Virus record (IMG/VR): IMGVR_UViG_3300011115_000094
Location: 1 to 34,089 of that record
Source of the DNA: a virus
Reading direction: 5' to 3' (one strand)
DNA: 34,089 bases
Below, in pieces: positions 13,455 through 20,514 of the stretch. The notes under the pieces are model-generated. The model worked only from the letters and a program-made list of their open reading frames with translations, was not told where the DNA came from and did not search any database. Position 1 is the first letter of the stretch; each line of letters opens with the position of its first letter. The position numbers and the translations under genes are program-made.

Positions 13455-14386
13455 TGTCCACTACCGGTTCCACAGCCTTTAATCTAGAGTTTACGGAACT
13501 TGCTGAAGAGGCTTGGGAGCGGGCTGGGCGCGAGATGCGCTCTGGCTATGATTTACGTACAGCGCGTAGATCACTTAACTTGATGACCATAGAGTGGGCT
13601 AATCGCGGCCTAAACATGTGGACCATTGAGACTGGCACTATTACCCTAACGCAGGGTCTTAACACCTACGCTTTGCCTACTGATACGATTGATCTACTAG
13701 ATCATGTGATTCGGACGCAGCCAAACGTAGCGTCAACCCAGGCCGACTTAAGCATAACCAGGATTAGCGTATCAACGTATGCAACTATCCCCAACAAGTT
13801 AGTTCAAGGCCGGCCAATCCAAGTATGGATTCAGCGTTTGTCTGGCGAGGTTGGACCCACTACTGCAACTTTAAATGGCGCTATCACAGCCACGGCTGAT
13901 TCCATTACTTTAAGTACTGTTGTAGGTTTGGCTGGATCTGGTTACATCCGTGTAGATAGTGAAGATATCTACTACACCTACATATCTGGAAATACCCTGG
14001 GCGGCGTTTTCCGAGGCCAAAACAACACAACCGCAGCTTCTCACACAACTTTAACAGCTGTTAAAGTTCCCCAGTTGCCTGCGGTTACGGTTTGGCCAAC
14101 ACCTGATGGCTCACAGACTTACCAATTTGTCTACTACAGACTGCGCCGCGTTCAAGATGCTGGCAAAGGTGTAGAAACGGCTGATATGAATTTTAGGTTT
14201 TTGCCCGCTGTAACTGCTGGATTGGCGTACTATATAGCCATGAAAGTGCCTGAGTTAATGGGCCGGCTTGATATGCTAAAAGCTGTTTATGAAGAGCAGT
14301 ACAAGCTTGCCGCTGGCGAAGACCATGAAAAAGCTACGCTACGTTTAGCGCCTCGTATGTCATATATTGGTGGAGGTGGCATGTAA
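13454..14386 (+). CDS. Head-tail connector / adaptor protein (gp4/gp11-like, putative)
   Basis: A 310-residue protein. The N-terminal helical part ('LAEEAWERAGREMRSGYDLR', then 'TARRSLNLMTIEWANRGLNM') and the C-terminal 'FRFLPAVTAGLAYYIAMKVP' with 'LKAVYEEQYKLAAGED' form the helical-bundle pattern of podovirus adaptor proteins that bind below the portal. Between them, residues about 125-210 are a beta-rich insert ('GAITATADSITLSTVVGLAG'), likely a separate surface domain. A similar helical architecture recurs in the protein at 15869. Exact homology to P22 gp4 or T7 gp11 would need a structure comparison. Confidence 0.65.
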   Translation: MSTTGSTAFNLEFTELAEEAWERAGREMRSGYDLRTARRSLNLMTIEWANRGLNMWTIETGTITLTQGLNTYALPTDTIDLLDHVIRTQPNVASTQADLSITRISVSTYATIPNKLVQGRPIQVWIQRLSGEVGPTTATLNGAITATADSITLSTVVGLAGSGYIRVDSEDIYYTYISGNTLGGVFRGQNNTTAASHTTLTAVKVPQLPAVTVWPTPDGSQTYQFVYYRLRRVQDAGKGVETADMNFRFLPAVTAGLAYYIAMKVPELMGRLDMLKAVYEEQYKLAAGEDHEKATLRLAPRMSYIGGGGM

Positions 14387-14790
14387 TGACTTCACCGTAT
14401 GCATCTGGCAAATATTCAATTGCCCAATGTGATCGGTGTGGCCAGCGTTTTAAATTAAAGCAATTGAAAATTGAAGTCATTAAGACTAAACTCTATCAAT
14501 TGAAAGTTTGTGAGGAATGTTGGGACCCTGATCAACCGCAGCTACAGTTAGGGATGTATCCGGTTAATGATCCCCAGGCTGTATACCAGCCTCGCCCGGA
14601 CACAACTTATGTTGCGGCTGGATTGAATGGGTTACAGTTAACCAATGGAGGCCAGGGAACGCCCACTGGTGGCTCCAGAGACATTCAATGGGGTTGGTTC
14701 CCAGTAGGCGGAGCAAGTGGGTTTGATGCGGTTTTAACGCCTAATTACTTGGTTGGAACCACAAGTGTTGGCACGGTAACGATTTCATAG
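14386..14790 (+). CDS. Zinc-ribbon phage structural protein, unknown role
   Basis: A 134-residue protein with an N-terminal zinc ribbon: 'CDRCGQRFKLKQLKIEV' (C15, C18) and 'VCEECWDPDQPQLQLG' (C42 region, C-x-x-C). The rest is Gly/Thr/Val-rich with 'PRPDTTYVAAGLNGLQL' and probably beta structured. Zinc-ribbon proteins with this CDRCG...CEECW pair recur next to connector genes in related phages. It overlaps the preceding gene's stop by one base. Function unknown; a structural or tail-joining role is inferred from location. Confidence 0.68.
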   Translation: MTSPYASGKYSIAQCDRCGQRFKLKQLKIEVIKTKLYQLKVCEECWDPDQPQLQLGMYPVNDPQAVYQPRPDTTYVAAGLNGLQLTNGGQGTPTGGSRDIQWGWFPVGGASGFDAVLTPNYLVGTTSVGTVTIS

Positions 14791-14796
14791 GAGTTT

Positions 14797-14988
14797 ATGA
14801 TGGCTAAAGAAAAAATGGATATGGCGCAAGACAAGGCCATGATCAAGAAGGCGTTCAAACAGCATGATGCTCAAGAACATAAAGGCGGAAAAGGCACTGC
14901 TCTTAAGTTAAAAAAGGGTGGTCCTACTAGCATGGACCGTAAAAAGTACGGTAAAAACATGTCCCGCGCTATGAACCAAAAGGGGTAA
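14797..14988 (+). CDS. Small Lys-rich phage protein
   Basis: A 63-residue basic protein: 'DKAMIKKAFKQHDAQEHKGG' then 'LKKGGPTSMDRKKYGKNMSR' and AMNQKG. The 'GGPTS...YGKNMSRAMNQ' end is conserved in small proteins at this place in related phages. Two adjacent ATGs (14797 and 14800) are possible; AGGAG (14789-14793 region) precedes both. Function unknown. Its 'KKGG' element links it loosely to the KGG-bearing proteins at 11551-13454. Confidence 0.65.
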   Translation: MMAKEKMDMAQDKAMIKKAFKQHDAQEHKGGKGTALKLKKGGPTSMDRKKYGKNMSRAMNQKG

Positions 14989-14991
14989 TTT

Positions 14992-15246
14992 ATGGCTTAT
15001 TCCATGAAAAAGGGCGGCAAAGAAGTTGGCCCAGCTAGTGTTTACGCAAAGCCCCACACCATGTCTGGAGCGCCTGCTGAATTTACCAGTGTTACACCTC
15101 CTAACATGAGTGATCCTGCAAACATGGACATGACGTTAAATGGATTTAGCAATAAGCGTCCAGCACCAGCCAAAACCAGCGGCATCAAAATTCGCGGTAC
15201 TGGTGCAGCGACTAAAGGCGTAATGGCACGGGGTCCGATGGCTTAA
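14992..15246 (+). CDS. Small conserved phage protein ending GTGAATKGVMARGPMA
   Basis: An 84-residue protein with 'MAYSMKKGGKEVGPASVYAK' at the N-terminus, a Pro/Met-rich middle and a Gly/Ala-rich basic end 'KIRGTGAATKGVMARGPMA'. The C-terminal sequence is one I recognise as strongly conserved among small proteins in this part of related phage genomes. No domain is identifiable. It sits four bases after the previous gene and directly before the GIY-YIG gene, which apparently inserted between it and the connector gene at 15869. Confidence 0.68.
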   Translation: MAYSMKKGGKEVGPASVYAKPHTMSGAPAEFTSVTPPNMSDPANMDMTLNGFSNKRPAPAKTSGIKIRGTGAATKGVMARGPMA

Positions 15247-15248
15247 AT

Positions 15249-15872
15249 ATGATGCGTTACGGCTCAATCTACATTGCTACTAACAAACATACTGGTGAGC
15301 AGTATGTTGGGCAGACTCGTCAGCCCGTGCAAAAAAGATGGGTTGCGCATTGGAGAACAGCTATTTGCAGCAAAGCCAGAAAAGCAAAATTTCAAAACGC
15401 TTTGCTAGATTTTGGGCATGATGCATTTGGAGTTGAGGAAGTGTTTGTTGCTTTTGACGCAAATGCTTTGAACCGTGCAGAAATTGCAATTATTGCGGAA
15501 TTAAAACCGGGCTACAACGCCTCTAAAGGTGGGATGGGTCTTCGGCCTATTGAGGTAACAGGGGCCACAAAACACAAACGCTCAGAAGCAGCAAAAGCAA
15601 GATGGGCAAACCCTGAATGGCGAGCAAAAACAGTACAAAGTATTCAACGTGCTGCCCAAACGCCAGAAGCCACGGCACGGGGTAAAGCAGTAGCGGCTAT
15701 TGGTATCGCTGCCAGATTAAAGCCGGTTGCTTGTGTTGAGCTTAATACGTCATTTGACTCTATTACAGAGGCAGCGTATCAACTTGGATTGAGTGTCTCA
15801 GGCATTCGCTATGCTATCGCGCATAAAACAAAAGCGAAGGGTTGCTACACGTTACAAGGGGGCGCACTTTGA
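15249..15872 (+). CDS. GIY-YIG homing endonuclease
   Basis: A 207-residue, Seg-like nuclease. The catalytic domain shows 'GSIYIATN' (5-12) and 'YVGQT' (19-23), R30, the metal-binding Glu in 'NRAEIAIIAELKPGYNASKG' (E78) and N90. A NUMOD3-like motif follows ('HKRSEAAKARWANPEWRAK', 109-127) and then a NUMOD1-like helix-turn-helix ('VACVELNTSFDSITEAAYQL', 160-179, to 'GCYTL'), the usual DNA-binding tail. All key residues are present. The ATG at 15249 has no good ribosome binding site and follows the previous stop by two bases, so expression is probably weak or by coupling. Its last codons contain the ribosome binding site and start of the next gene. Confidence 0.9.
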   Translation: MMRYGSIYIATNKHTGEQYVGQTRQPVQKRWVAHWRTAICSKARKAKFQNALLDFGHDAFGVEEVFVAFDANALNRAEIAIIAELKPGYNASKGGMGLRPIEVTGATKHKRSEAAKARWANPEWRAKTVQSIQRAAQTPEATARGKAVAAIGIAARLKPVACVELNTSFDSITEAAYQLGLSVSGIRYAIAHKTKAKGCYTLQGGAL

Positions 15873-16567
15873 CGTATCAAGAATTAGTTGCAAGTATACA
15901 AACGTATACAGAAAATAACTTTCCGACGATTACCCTTGCGGACTCGTCTACTGTATCGTCTACGGCTCAGATTAACCGCTTTATTGAGCAAGCGGAGCAG
16001 CGCATCTATAACTCGGTGCAGTTTCCGTCATTGCGGAAAAATGTGACTGGCACAATCACATCAAGCAACAAGTACCTGTCTTGCCCAGAGGACTTCTTGG
16101 CCCCATACTCTTTAGCGGTATATCCATATGGTGGAGGAGACTTCACATTCTTACTAAACAAAGATGTGAATTTTATGCGTGAGGCGTACCCTGGTCCAAC
16201 AAGTACAGGAATTCCAAAGTACTACGCATTGTTTGGGCCTACTGTTTCTAGCGGCACTATATCCAATGAGTTGAGTTTTATCCTCGGCCCAACCCCTGAT
16301 GCAACCTATTCCGCAGAGCTTCATTACTACTACTACCCAGAGTCCATTACCACCGCCGGCACCACATGGCTTGGTGATAACTTTGATACAGCCTTACTGT
16401 ATGGGTGTTTGGTAGAGGCCTATACCTTTATGAAGGGTGAGTTGGATTTAGTTGCACTCTACAAACAAAAATACGTTGAAGCAATTGCATTGGCTAAGCG
16501 CCTGGGCGATGGAATGGAGCGCCAGGATGCATACCGCAGCGGTCAACTTAGGGTTGAGGTTAGCTAA
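15869..16567 (+). CDS. Head-tail adaptor / tail-completion protein (putative)
   Basis: A 232-residue protein. I start it at TTG 15869, which overlaps the GIY-YIG stop (TTGA) and has AAGGGGG (15856-15862) six bases upstream; a TTG at 15842 is in frame but lacks this. The N-terminus 'TYQELVASIQTYTENNFPTI' and 'INRFIEQAEQRIYNSVQFPS' start a helical bundle, followed by a beta region ('KYYALFGPTVSSG', 'YYYYPESIT') and C-terminal helices ('YKQKYVEAIALAKRLGDGME'). This matches the layout of adaptor proteins such as T7 gp11, and resembles the gene at 13454. The exact role is inferred. Confidence 0.68.
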   Translation: MTYQELVASIQTYTENNFPTITLADSSTVSSTAQINRFIEQAEQRIYNSVQFPSLRKNVTGTITSSNKYLSCPEDFLAPYSLAVYPYGGGDFTFLLNKDVNFMREAYPGPTSTGIPKYYALFGPTVSSGTISNELSFILGPTPDATYSAELHYYYYPESITTAGTTWLGDNFDTALLYGCLVEAYTFMKGELDLVALYKQKYVEAIALAKRLGDGMERQDAYRSGQLRVEVS

Positions 16568-16983
16568 TGACTATTCTTCAAACCCAGACCACTAGCTTTA
16601 AAAAAGAGTTGTACACGGCTGTCCACAATCTATCTACGGATACGATCTACATAGCCCTGTATACAGGTAATGCAAACTTAAACGAAGACACAACTGTTTA
16701 CAGCGCAACCAATGAAGTCTCGGGTACAGGCTACACGGCAGGTGGGCAGGCCTTGACTGGGGTAGCTATCAGTTCATCTGGCTATGTGGCCTATGTAAAC
16801 TGGAGCAATGTGTCTTGGACGGCTGCTTTGACCGCCCGATGCGCTTTGATTTACAACGTTACGCAAGGTAACAAGTCGATTGCGGTTCTAGACTTTGGGT
16901 CTGACAAAACTTCGACCACCACGTTTACAATCACCATGCCAGCAAACACTTCAACTACTGCGCTTATCAGGAGTTCAAATTGA
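16567..16983 (+). CDS. Beta-rich virion protein, paralogue of 17181-17672
   Basis: A 138-residue protein built of Thr/Ser/Val strands. 'DTIYIALYTGNANLNEDTTV' then 'YSATNEVSGTGYTAGGQALT' and the C-terminal 'TTFTITMPANTSTTALIR' align clearly with the protein at 17181, so the two are duplicates. The A of its ATG overlaps the previous stop, and its own stop overlaps the next TTG start. The 'YTAGG' plus 'TMP.NT.TTALIR' frame is common in tail or fibre-associated proteins of podovirus-like phages; exact role unknown. Confidence 0.68.
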   Translation: MTILQTQTTSFKKELYTAVHNLSTDTIYIALYTGNANLNEDTTVYSATNEVSGTGYTAGGQALTGVAISSSGYVAYVNWSNVSWTAALTARCALIYNVTQGNKSIAVLDFGSDKTSTTTFTITMPANTSTTALIRSSN

Positions 16984-17171
16984 TCGTTACTACCACCAAA
17001 GGCGACATGGATGATTCCCTGCTTGAGAAGCGGGAAGGTACAGTCGATAACGAAAACGAGCTAACCACATGGATTGAGTACTGGCTTGATGAAGAGTTGG
17101 TTCACCGATCAGTGCATGTTACGTTGAAAAAAGTGCCTACCTTTGCCGGTGGCGATACCGCATCTTTCTAA
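16980..17171 (+). CDS. Small acidic conserved phage protein (TTG start)
   Basis: A 63-residue acidic protein 'IVTTTKGDMDDSLLEKREGT' followed by 'ELTTWIEYWLDEELVHRSVH' and a short tail. The TTG start at 16980 overlaps the previous stop (TTGA) and has AGGAG (16969-16973) six bases upstream, so the start is well supported. The MDD-LLEKREG opening is familiar from small phage proteins located between the two paralogous beta-rich genes; function unknown. Confidence 0.7.
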   Translation: MIVTTTKGDMDDSLLEKREGTVDNENELTTWIEYWLDEELVHRSVHVTLKKVPTFAGGDTASF

Positions 17172-17180
17172 GGAAATATT

Positions 17181-17672
17181 ATGGCAAACACACAGAGCAT
17201 GGCTACTTCGTTCCTTAGTGAACTGATGCTAGGCCAACACCAACTTGGTGCTTCTACTATTGTTTCCCGTGGCAGCTTAACCGCTCCTACTACGGACACC
17301 TTGAAAGCGGCATTGTTCCTCGCTTCGGCTACGATTAATGCTGCCACTACTGTGTATTCAACTACCGGTGAAGTTACTGGTACGGGCTACACAGCAGGCG
17401 GCGTAACGGTCACTAATGCTACTGCGCCAACGTCCACCAATTCCTCAGCAACGGCTGGCGTGGGTTACTGGACTCCTTCTGCATCTTTTGTATATACATC
17501 GGTTACATTGGCTACAGCTTTTGATTGTGTTTTGTTGTACAACTCAACGCAGAGTAATAAGGCAATCAGTGTTCACACGTTTGGTTCGCAGACAATCACT
17601 GCTGGAACATTTACGTTGACCATGCCGTCCAACACCACTACGACTGCTTTGTTGCGTTTGGCAACAACCTAA
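17181..17672 (+). CDS. Beta-rich virion protein, paralogue of 16567-16983
   Basis: A 163-residue protein, paralogous to the protein at 16567 but with an extra N-terminal 30 residues ('SMATSFLSELMLGQHQLGAS'). Shared elements: 'TTVYSTTGEVTGTGYTAGG', 'LLYNSTQSNKAISVHTFGSQ' and 'TFTLTMPSNTTTTALLRL'. AAGGA (17170-17174) lies upstream of the ATG. As for its paralogue, a tail or fibre-associated structural role is likely but not demonstrated by sequence alone. Confidence 0.68.
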   Translation: MANTQSMATSFLSELMLGQHQLGASTIVSRGSLTAPTTDTLKAALFLASATINAATTVYSTTGEVTGTGYTAGGVTVTNATAPTSTNSSATAGVGYWTPSASFVYTSVTLATAFDCVLLYNSTQSNKAISVHTFGSQTITAGTFTLTMPSNTTTTALLRLATT

Positions 17673-17699
17673 TAGCGGGGCGGCGTAAAGCCGTAGGCC

Positions 17700-18611
17700 A
17701 TGTTTGGTATAACCCCTTTTGCTGGAGCGCCTTTTGGCGCTACTGGCGATACCGCCATAGTACCAACTTCCGGTACGTGGGGATATGGCACTTGGGGTTC
17801 TGACCCTTGGGGCGGCTTTACTGGAACTGTAGTTGCTTTAACAGGTGTAGGTGCTGCCGGTACAGTTGGTGCGCTAACGCCAAGCAATGTAGGCGCAGTT
17901 ATTGGAGATGAAGCCACTGGTAGCGCAGGAACTACTGGGGTAAGTCATACTAATGCCGTAACCGGCGTTTTTGCAGATGGTGCGGTTGGTACAGTCTCTG
18001 ATAAGGGGATTAGTATTGGCATCACAGGAGTTGCTGCGGATGGTTCGGCAGGGACTCTTACTAGCAGCCGGACAGTTAACCTTACAGGCACTACTGCAAG
18101 CGGTTTACTCGGCGCGTTTGCTTTAAGTAATACTAACGCCGTAACAGGTGTTTTTGCGGATGGCGCGGTTGGTACGGTTTCTGACAAAGGAATTAGTATT
18201 GGCATTACCGGGAATGCCGCAATTGGAGCGACTGAAACTGTAAGCCCAAGCACACAAGTTGAAATACTCGGTGTTGAGGCAGCAGGAGAAGCGGGGTATT
18301 TGTCTGTACCCCTTAGCCCGCTTACTGCGGAAGGTAATGTAGGTTCTGTTGAGTTTGGGTTTGGTTTTGATCTGACCAGTACGGCAGCGCAAGCCTCTGC
18401 TGGCAGCGTGAGTGTAGGCAACAGGACATTGGCCCTGACCGGAGTGTCTGCGGCTGGCTCTGTTGGAACTATTGTTCCTGTATATTGGCAGTTAATTGAT
18501 AACAGCGAAACCGCAAACTGGATTAATATTAACAGCACACAGACCCCCGGCTGGTCTACAATTGAAGATAGTCAGGCCGCAGGATGGGTGTTGATTAACA
18601 GCGCAACATAG
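17700..18611 (+). CDS. Repeat-rich fibre-like structural protein
   Basis: A 303-residue protein made mostly of a loose repeat 'LTGVxAxGxVGTxxxS' recurring every 20-30 residues from about 45 to 265, typical of beta-helical or strand-stacked fibre proteins. The N-terminus 'FGITPFAGAPFGATGD' with 'WGYGTWGSDPWGGFTG' is Gly/Trp rich. The C-terminus 'WININSTQTPGWSTIEDSQA' contains two W-x-x-I/W-x-x-I repeats. A 26-residue repeat is exactly duplicated (17952-18029 and 18135-18212). The ribosome binding site is weak. I read it as a tail fibre or spike component; receptor binding is not shown. Confidence 0.62.
   Translation: MFGITPFAGAPFGATGDTAIVPTSGTWGYGTWGSDPWGGFTGTVVALTGVGAAGTVGALTPSNVGAVIGDEATGSAGTTGVSHTNAVTGVFADGAVGTVSDKGISIGITGVAADGSAGTLTSSRTVNLTGTTASGLLGAFALSNTNAVTGVFADGAVGTVSDKGISIGITGNAAIGATETVSPSTQVEILGVEAAGEAGYLSVPLSPLTAEGNVGSVEFGFGFDLTSTAAQASAGSVSVGNRTLALTGVSAAGSVGTIVPVYWQLIDNSETANWININSTQTPGWSTIEDSQAAGWVLINSAT
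17952..18212 (+). repeat. Duplicated 26-codon unit inside the fibre-like gene
   Basis: The peptide 'NAVTGVFADGAVGTVSDKGI' plus SIGITG is encoded at 17952-18029 and again at 18135-18212, 61 codons apart. The two copies encode identical residues but differ at the third position of 13 of 26 codons. Confidence 0.85.
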
Positions 18612-18619
18612 AGGTTTAA

Positions 18620-18964
18620 ATGGCACTTGTCTTAGCTGATCGGGTTCAAGAGACTACCGCAACGACGGGTACAGGCACTGTTACGCTTGCCGGAGCCGTA
18701 ACGGGCTATCAAACCTTTGCTGCCGTTGGGGATGGCAACTCCACCTACTACACCATTGCTGGAGGTACAGAGTGGGAGGTCGGTATTGGGACGTACACAT
18801 CGTCAGGTACAACTTTATCCAGAACCACTGTACTTTCTTCTAGTAATTCAGGATCGCTAGTAAATTTCTCAGCGGGTACAAAAAATGCATTTGTTACTTA
18901 CCCGGCTTCCGTATCCGTGCCAGAAGGTAAAGCAATAATTATGGCAATGGTTTTTGGATACTAA
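18620..18964 (+). CDS. Fibre-associated structural protein, unknown role
   Basis: A 114-residue protein beginning 'ALVLADRVQETTATTGTGTV' and containing 'WEVGIGTYTSSGTTLSRTTV' and 'SLVNFSAGTKNAFVTYPASV'. This combination is very common in tail-fibre-region proteins of diverse tailed phages, either free-standing or as a domain in long fibres. It is beta-rich, lacks cysteine and ends hydrophobic ('AIIMAMVFGY'). GAGG (18611-18614) precedes the ATG. I am confident it is a real structural gene; whether it is a fibre tip, a connector or a chaperone-like domain is unknown. Confidence 0.72.
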   Translation: MALVLADRVQETTATTGTGTVTLAGAVTGYQTFAAVGDGNSTYYTIAGGTEWEVGIGTYTSSGTTLSRTTVLSSSNSGSLVNFSAGTKNAFVTYPASVSVPEGKAIIMAMVFGY

Positions 18965-18973
18965 GGAATAAAT

Positions 18974-19345
18974 ATGGCAAACCCAAATATCGTTAACGTA
19001 ACTTCCATCTACGGAAGTACAAACTACTTAATCCCAAGCACCACATCGGCTACGACTTGGACTGCACTTACGCCTGCTGCCGGTACTGTCAATAAAGTTA
19101 ACAACATTGTTGCGTCTAATGTCACCGCTAGTAACGCCACTGTGACCGTTGCGATCAATAGCGCGGCGGCTGGCGCTGGTACAAACTACCGCCTAATTTA
19201 CCAAGTTCCTGTGCCAGTAAACGCTTCTATCGTGATCGTGGACAAAAGCACGGCGTTCTATTTGGGTGAAGCGCAATCTATTGTGGTAACTGTTGGAACG
19301 GCAAGCGCAATTGAGTTAACGTCGTCGTTTGAAGCAATTACCTAA
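18974..19345 (+). CDS. Small beta-rich virion protein
   Basis: A 123-residue protein, Val/Thr/Ala/Asn rich, with 'NIVNVTSIYGSTNYLIPSTT' and a C-terminal 'YLGEAQSIVVTVGTASAIEL'. The pattern suggests a jelly-roll or Ig-like domain of a tail or fibre accessory protein, similar to those that cap or trimerise fibres. AAGGA (18964-18968) lies upstream. Its stop overlaps the start of the next gene (TAATG, 19343-19347), so the two are probably made together. Confidence 0.66.
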   Translation: MANPNIVNVTSIYGSTNYLIPSTTSATTWTALTPAAGTVNKVNNIVASNVTASNATVTVAINSAAAGAGTNYRLIYQVPVPVNASIVIVDKSTAFYLGEAQSIVVTVGTASAIELTSSFEAIT

Positions 19346-20508
19346 TGTCCACGCAATACAAGGGGTCTGTTCTTTCATCGACAGAACAGCCTACATCAAC
19401 TTCTAGCGCCAAAGGCATTTGGACTACCAGTGATGTGATGCAGGCGCAAAAAGCGTCTACATGGGTTACTTTAGCTATCCCAATTGAATTTTTATTAATT
19501 GCTGGTGGTGGCTCTGGAGGCTATCAATATAGTGGCGGCGGCGGTGCTGGCGGTGTGGTTTCATCTACTTCGTTAAATGTTGTTCCTGCCACAAGCTACA
19601 CGGTAACCATTGGGGCCGGTGGAACATCAGCATCATCTAATACAACTGCTGCAAATGGAAACGGCAACAATTCGGTATTCTCAGCATCAGGCTCTAGCCC
19701 CGCAATAGCTGGTGGTGGTGGTGGTATTGATCTTAGTAAAGCCGGGGCTTCAGGTGGCTCTGGAGGCGGTGCTGCTTATTTAGGCGGATTTGCTGGTGGA
19801 ACTGGAACAGCAGGCCAAGGTAGGAATGGTGGTGCTGGAGATTCAAACAGCAACTTTGGCGGCGGTGGTGGTGGTCAAGGTGGTGTTGGTGCAGGCGGCA
19901 CAAACTCTACGGGTATTGGCGGCGTAGGACTGTTAAGCACTATCACTACAAATTTTGCTGGGACTGCTAACACAAGCACTAGCACAAGCATAAATATCAC
20001 TGCCGTTTCTGCTGGTGTTATAGGTATTGGTACGCAAATAACCGGATCAGGTGTTCCCGCAGGAACAGTTATTACCGCTTTGGGAACAGGTACAGGCGGC
20101 ACTGGTACTTACACCATGAACAAGGCTACTACTACTACGTTAACTGGAACCGCAATCACAAGCACTGGCGTTTACTATGCTGGCGGTGGTGGTGGTTGGA
20201 CTCGAAACACAGGCACAACTCTCGGCGGTTTAGGTGGTGGAGGTGGTGGAGTAACTGGCACTAATACATCCGCAGGCGGCGTTAACCAAGGTGGTGGTGG
20301 TGGTGGCGGTGGCGCGTCCGCAGTAGGCGGTACTGGTGGCTCTGGAATATTAGTTATTGCCTACCCCAACACATACGCTAATCTTTCTTCTGTAGCCGCA
20401 GGGCTGACTTGCAACGGCAGCGCAGGCAACACTACGCCAAATACAACATACCGTACTGGTTACAAGGTGTACAGATTCACTGCCGGTACTGGCGCTATTT
20501 CTTGGTAA
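19345..20508 (+). CDS. Glycine-rich tail adhesin / fibre protein 1
   Basis: A 387-residue protein. N-terminal about 50 residues ('YKGSVLSSTEQPTSTSSAKG') form a possible attachment domain shared with the next protein. From about 52 ('LLIAGGGSGGYQYSGGGGAG') the sequence is dominated by glycine blocks of the type found in polyglycine-sandwich phage adhesins such as gp38 of T-even-like phages, where the loops bind receptors. Residues about 203-275 ('NITAVSAGVIGIGTQITGSG' and following) are a Thr-rich beta module inserted into the glycine region. The C-terminus 'LTCNGSAGNTTPNTTYRTGY' is shared with the next protein. A host-recognition role is inference from the glycine architecture. Confidence 0.72.
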   Translation: MSTQYKGSVLSSTEQPTSTSSAKGIWTTSDVMQAQKASTWVTLAIPIEFLLIAGGGSGGYQYSGGGGAGGVVSSTSLNVVPATSYTVTIGAGGTSASSNTTAANGNGNNSVFSASGSSPAIAGGGGGIDLSKAGASGGSGGGAAYLGGFAGGTGTAGQGRNGGAGDSNSNFGGGGGGQGGVGAGGTNSTGIGGVGLLSTITTNFAGTANTSTSTSINITAVSAGVIGIGTQITGSGVPAGTVITALGTGTGGTGTYTMNKATTTTLTGTAITSTGVYYAGGGGGWTRNTGTTLGGLGGGGGGVTGTNTSAGGVNQGGGGGGGGASAVGGTGGSGILVIAYPNTYANLSSVAAGLTCNGSAGNTTPNTTYRTGYKVYRFTAGTGAISW

Positions 20509-20514
20509 ACAAAA

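Noticed and set aside
17945-18538. 197-codon antisense open frame over the fibre-like gene
   Set aside because: It only mirrors the repeats of the + strand gene and is Pro/Ala/Val-rich without a domain.
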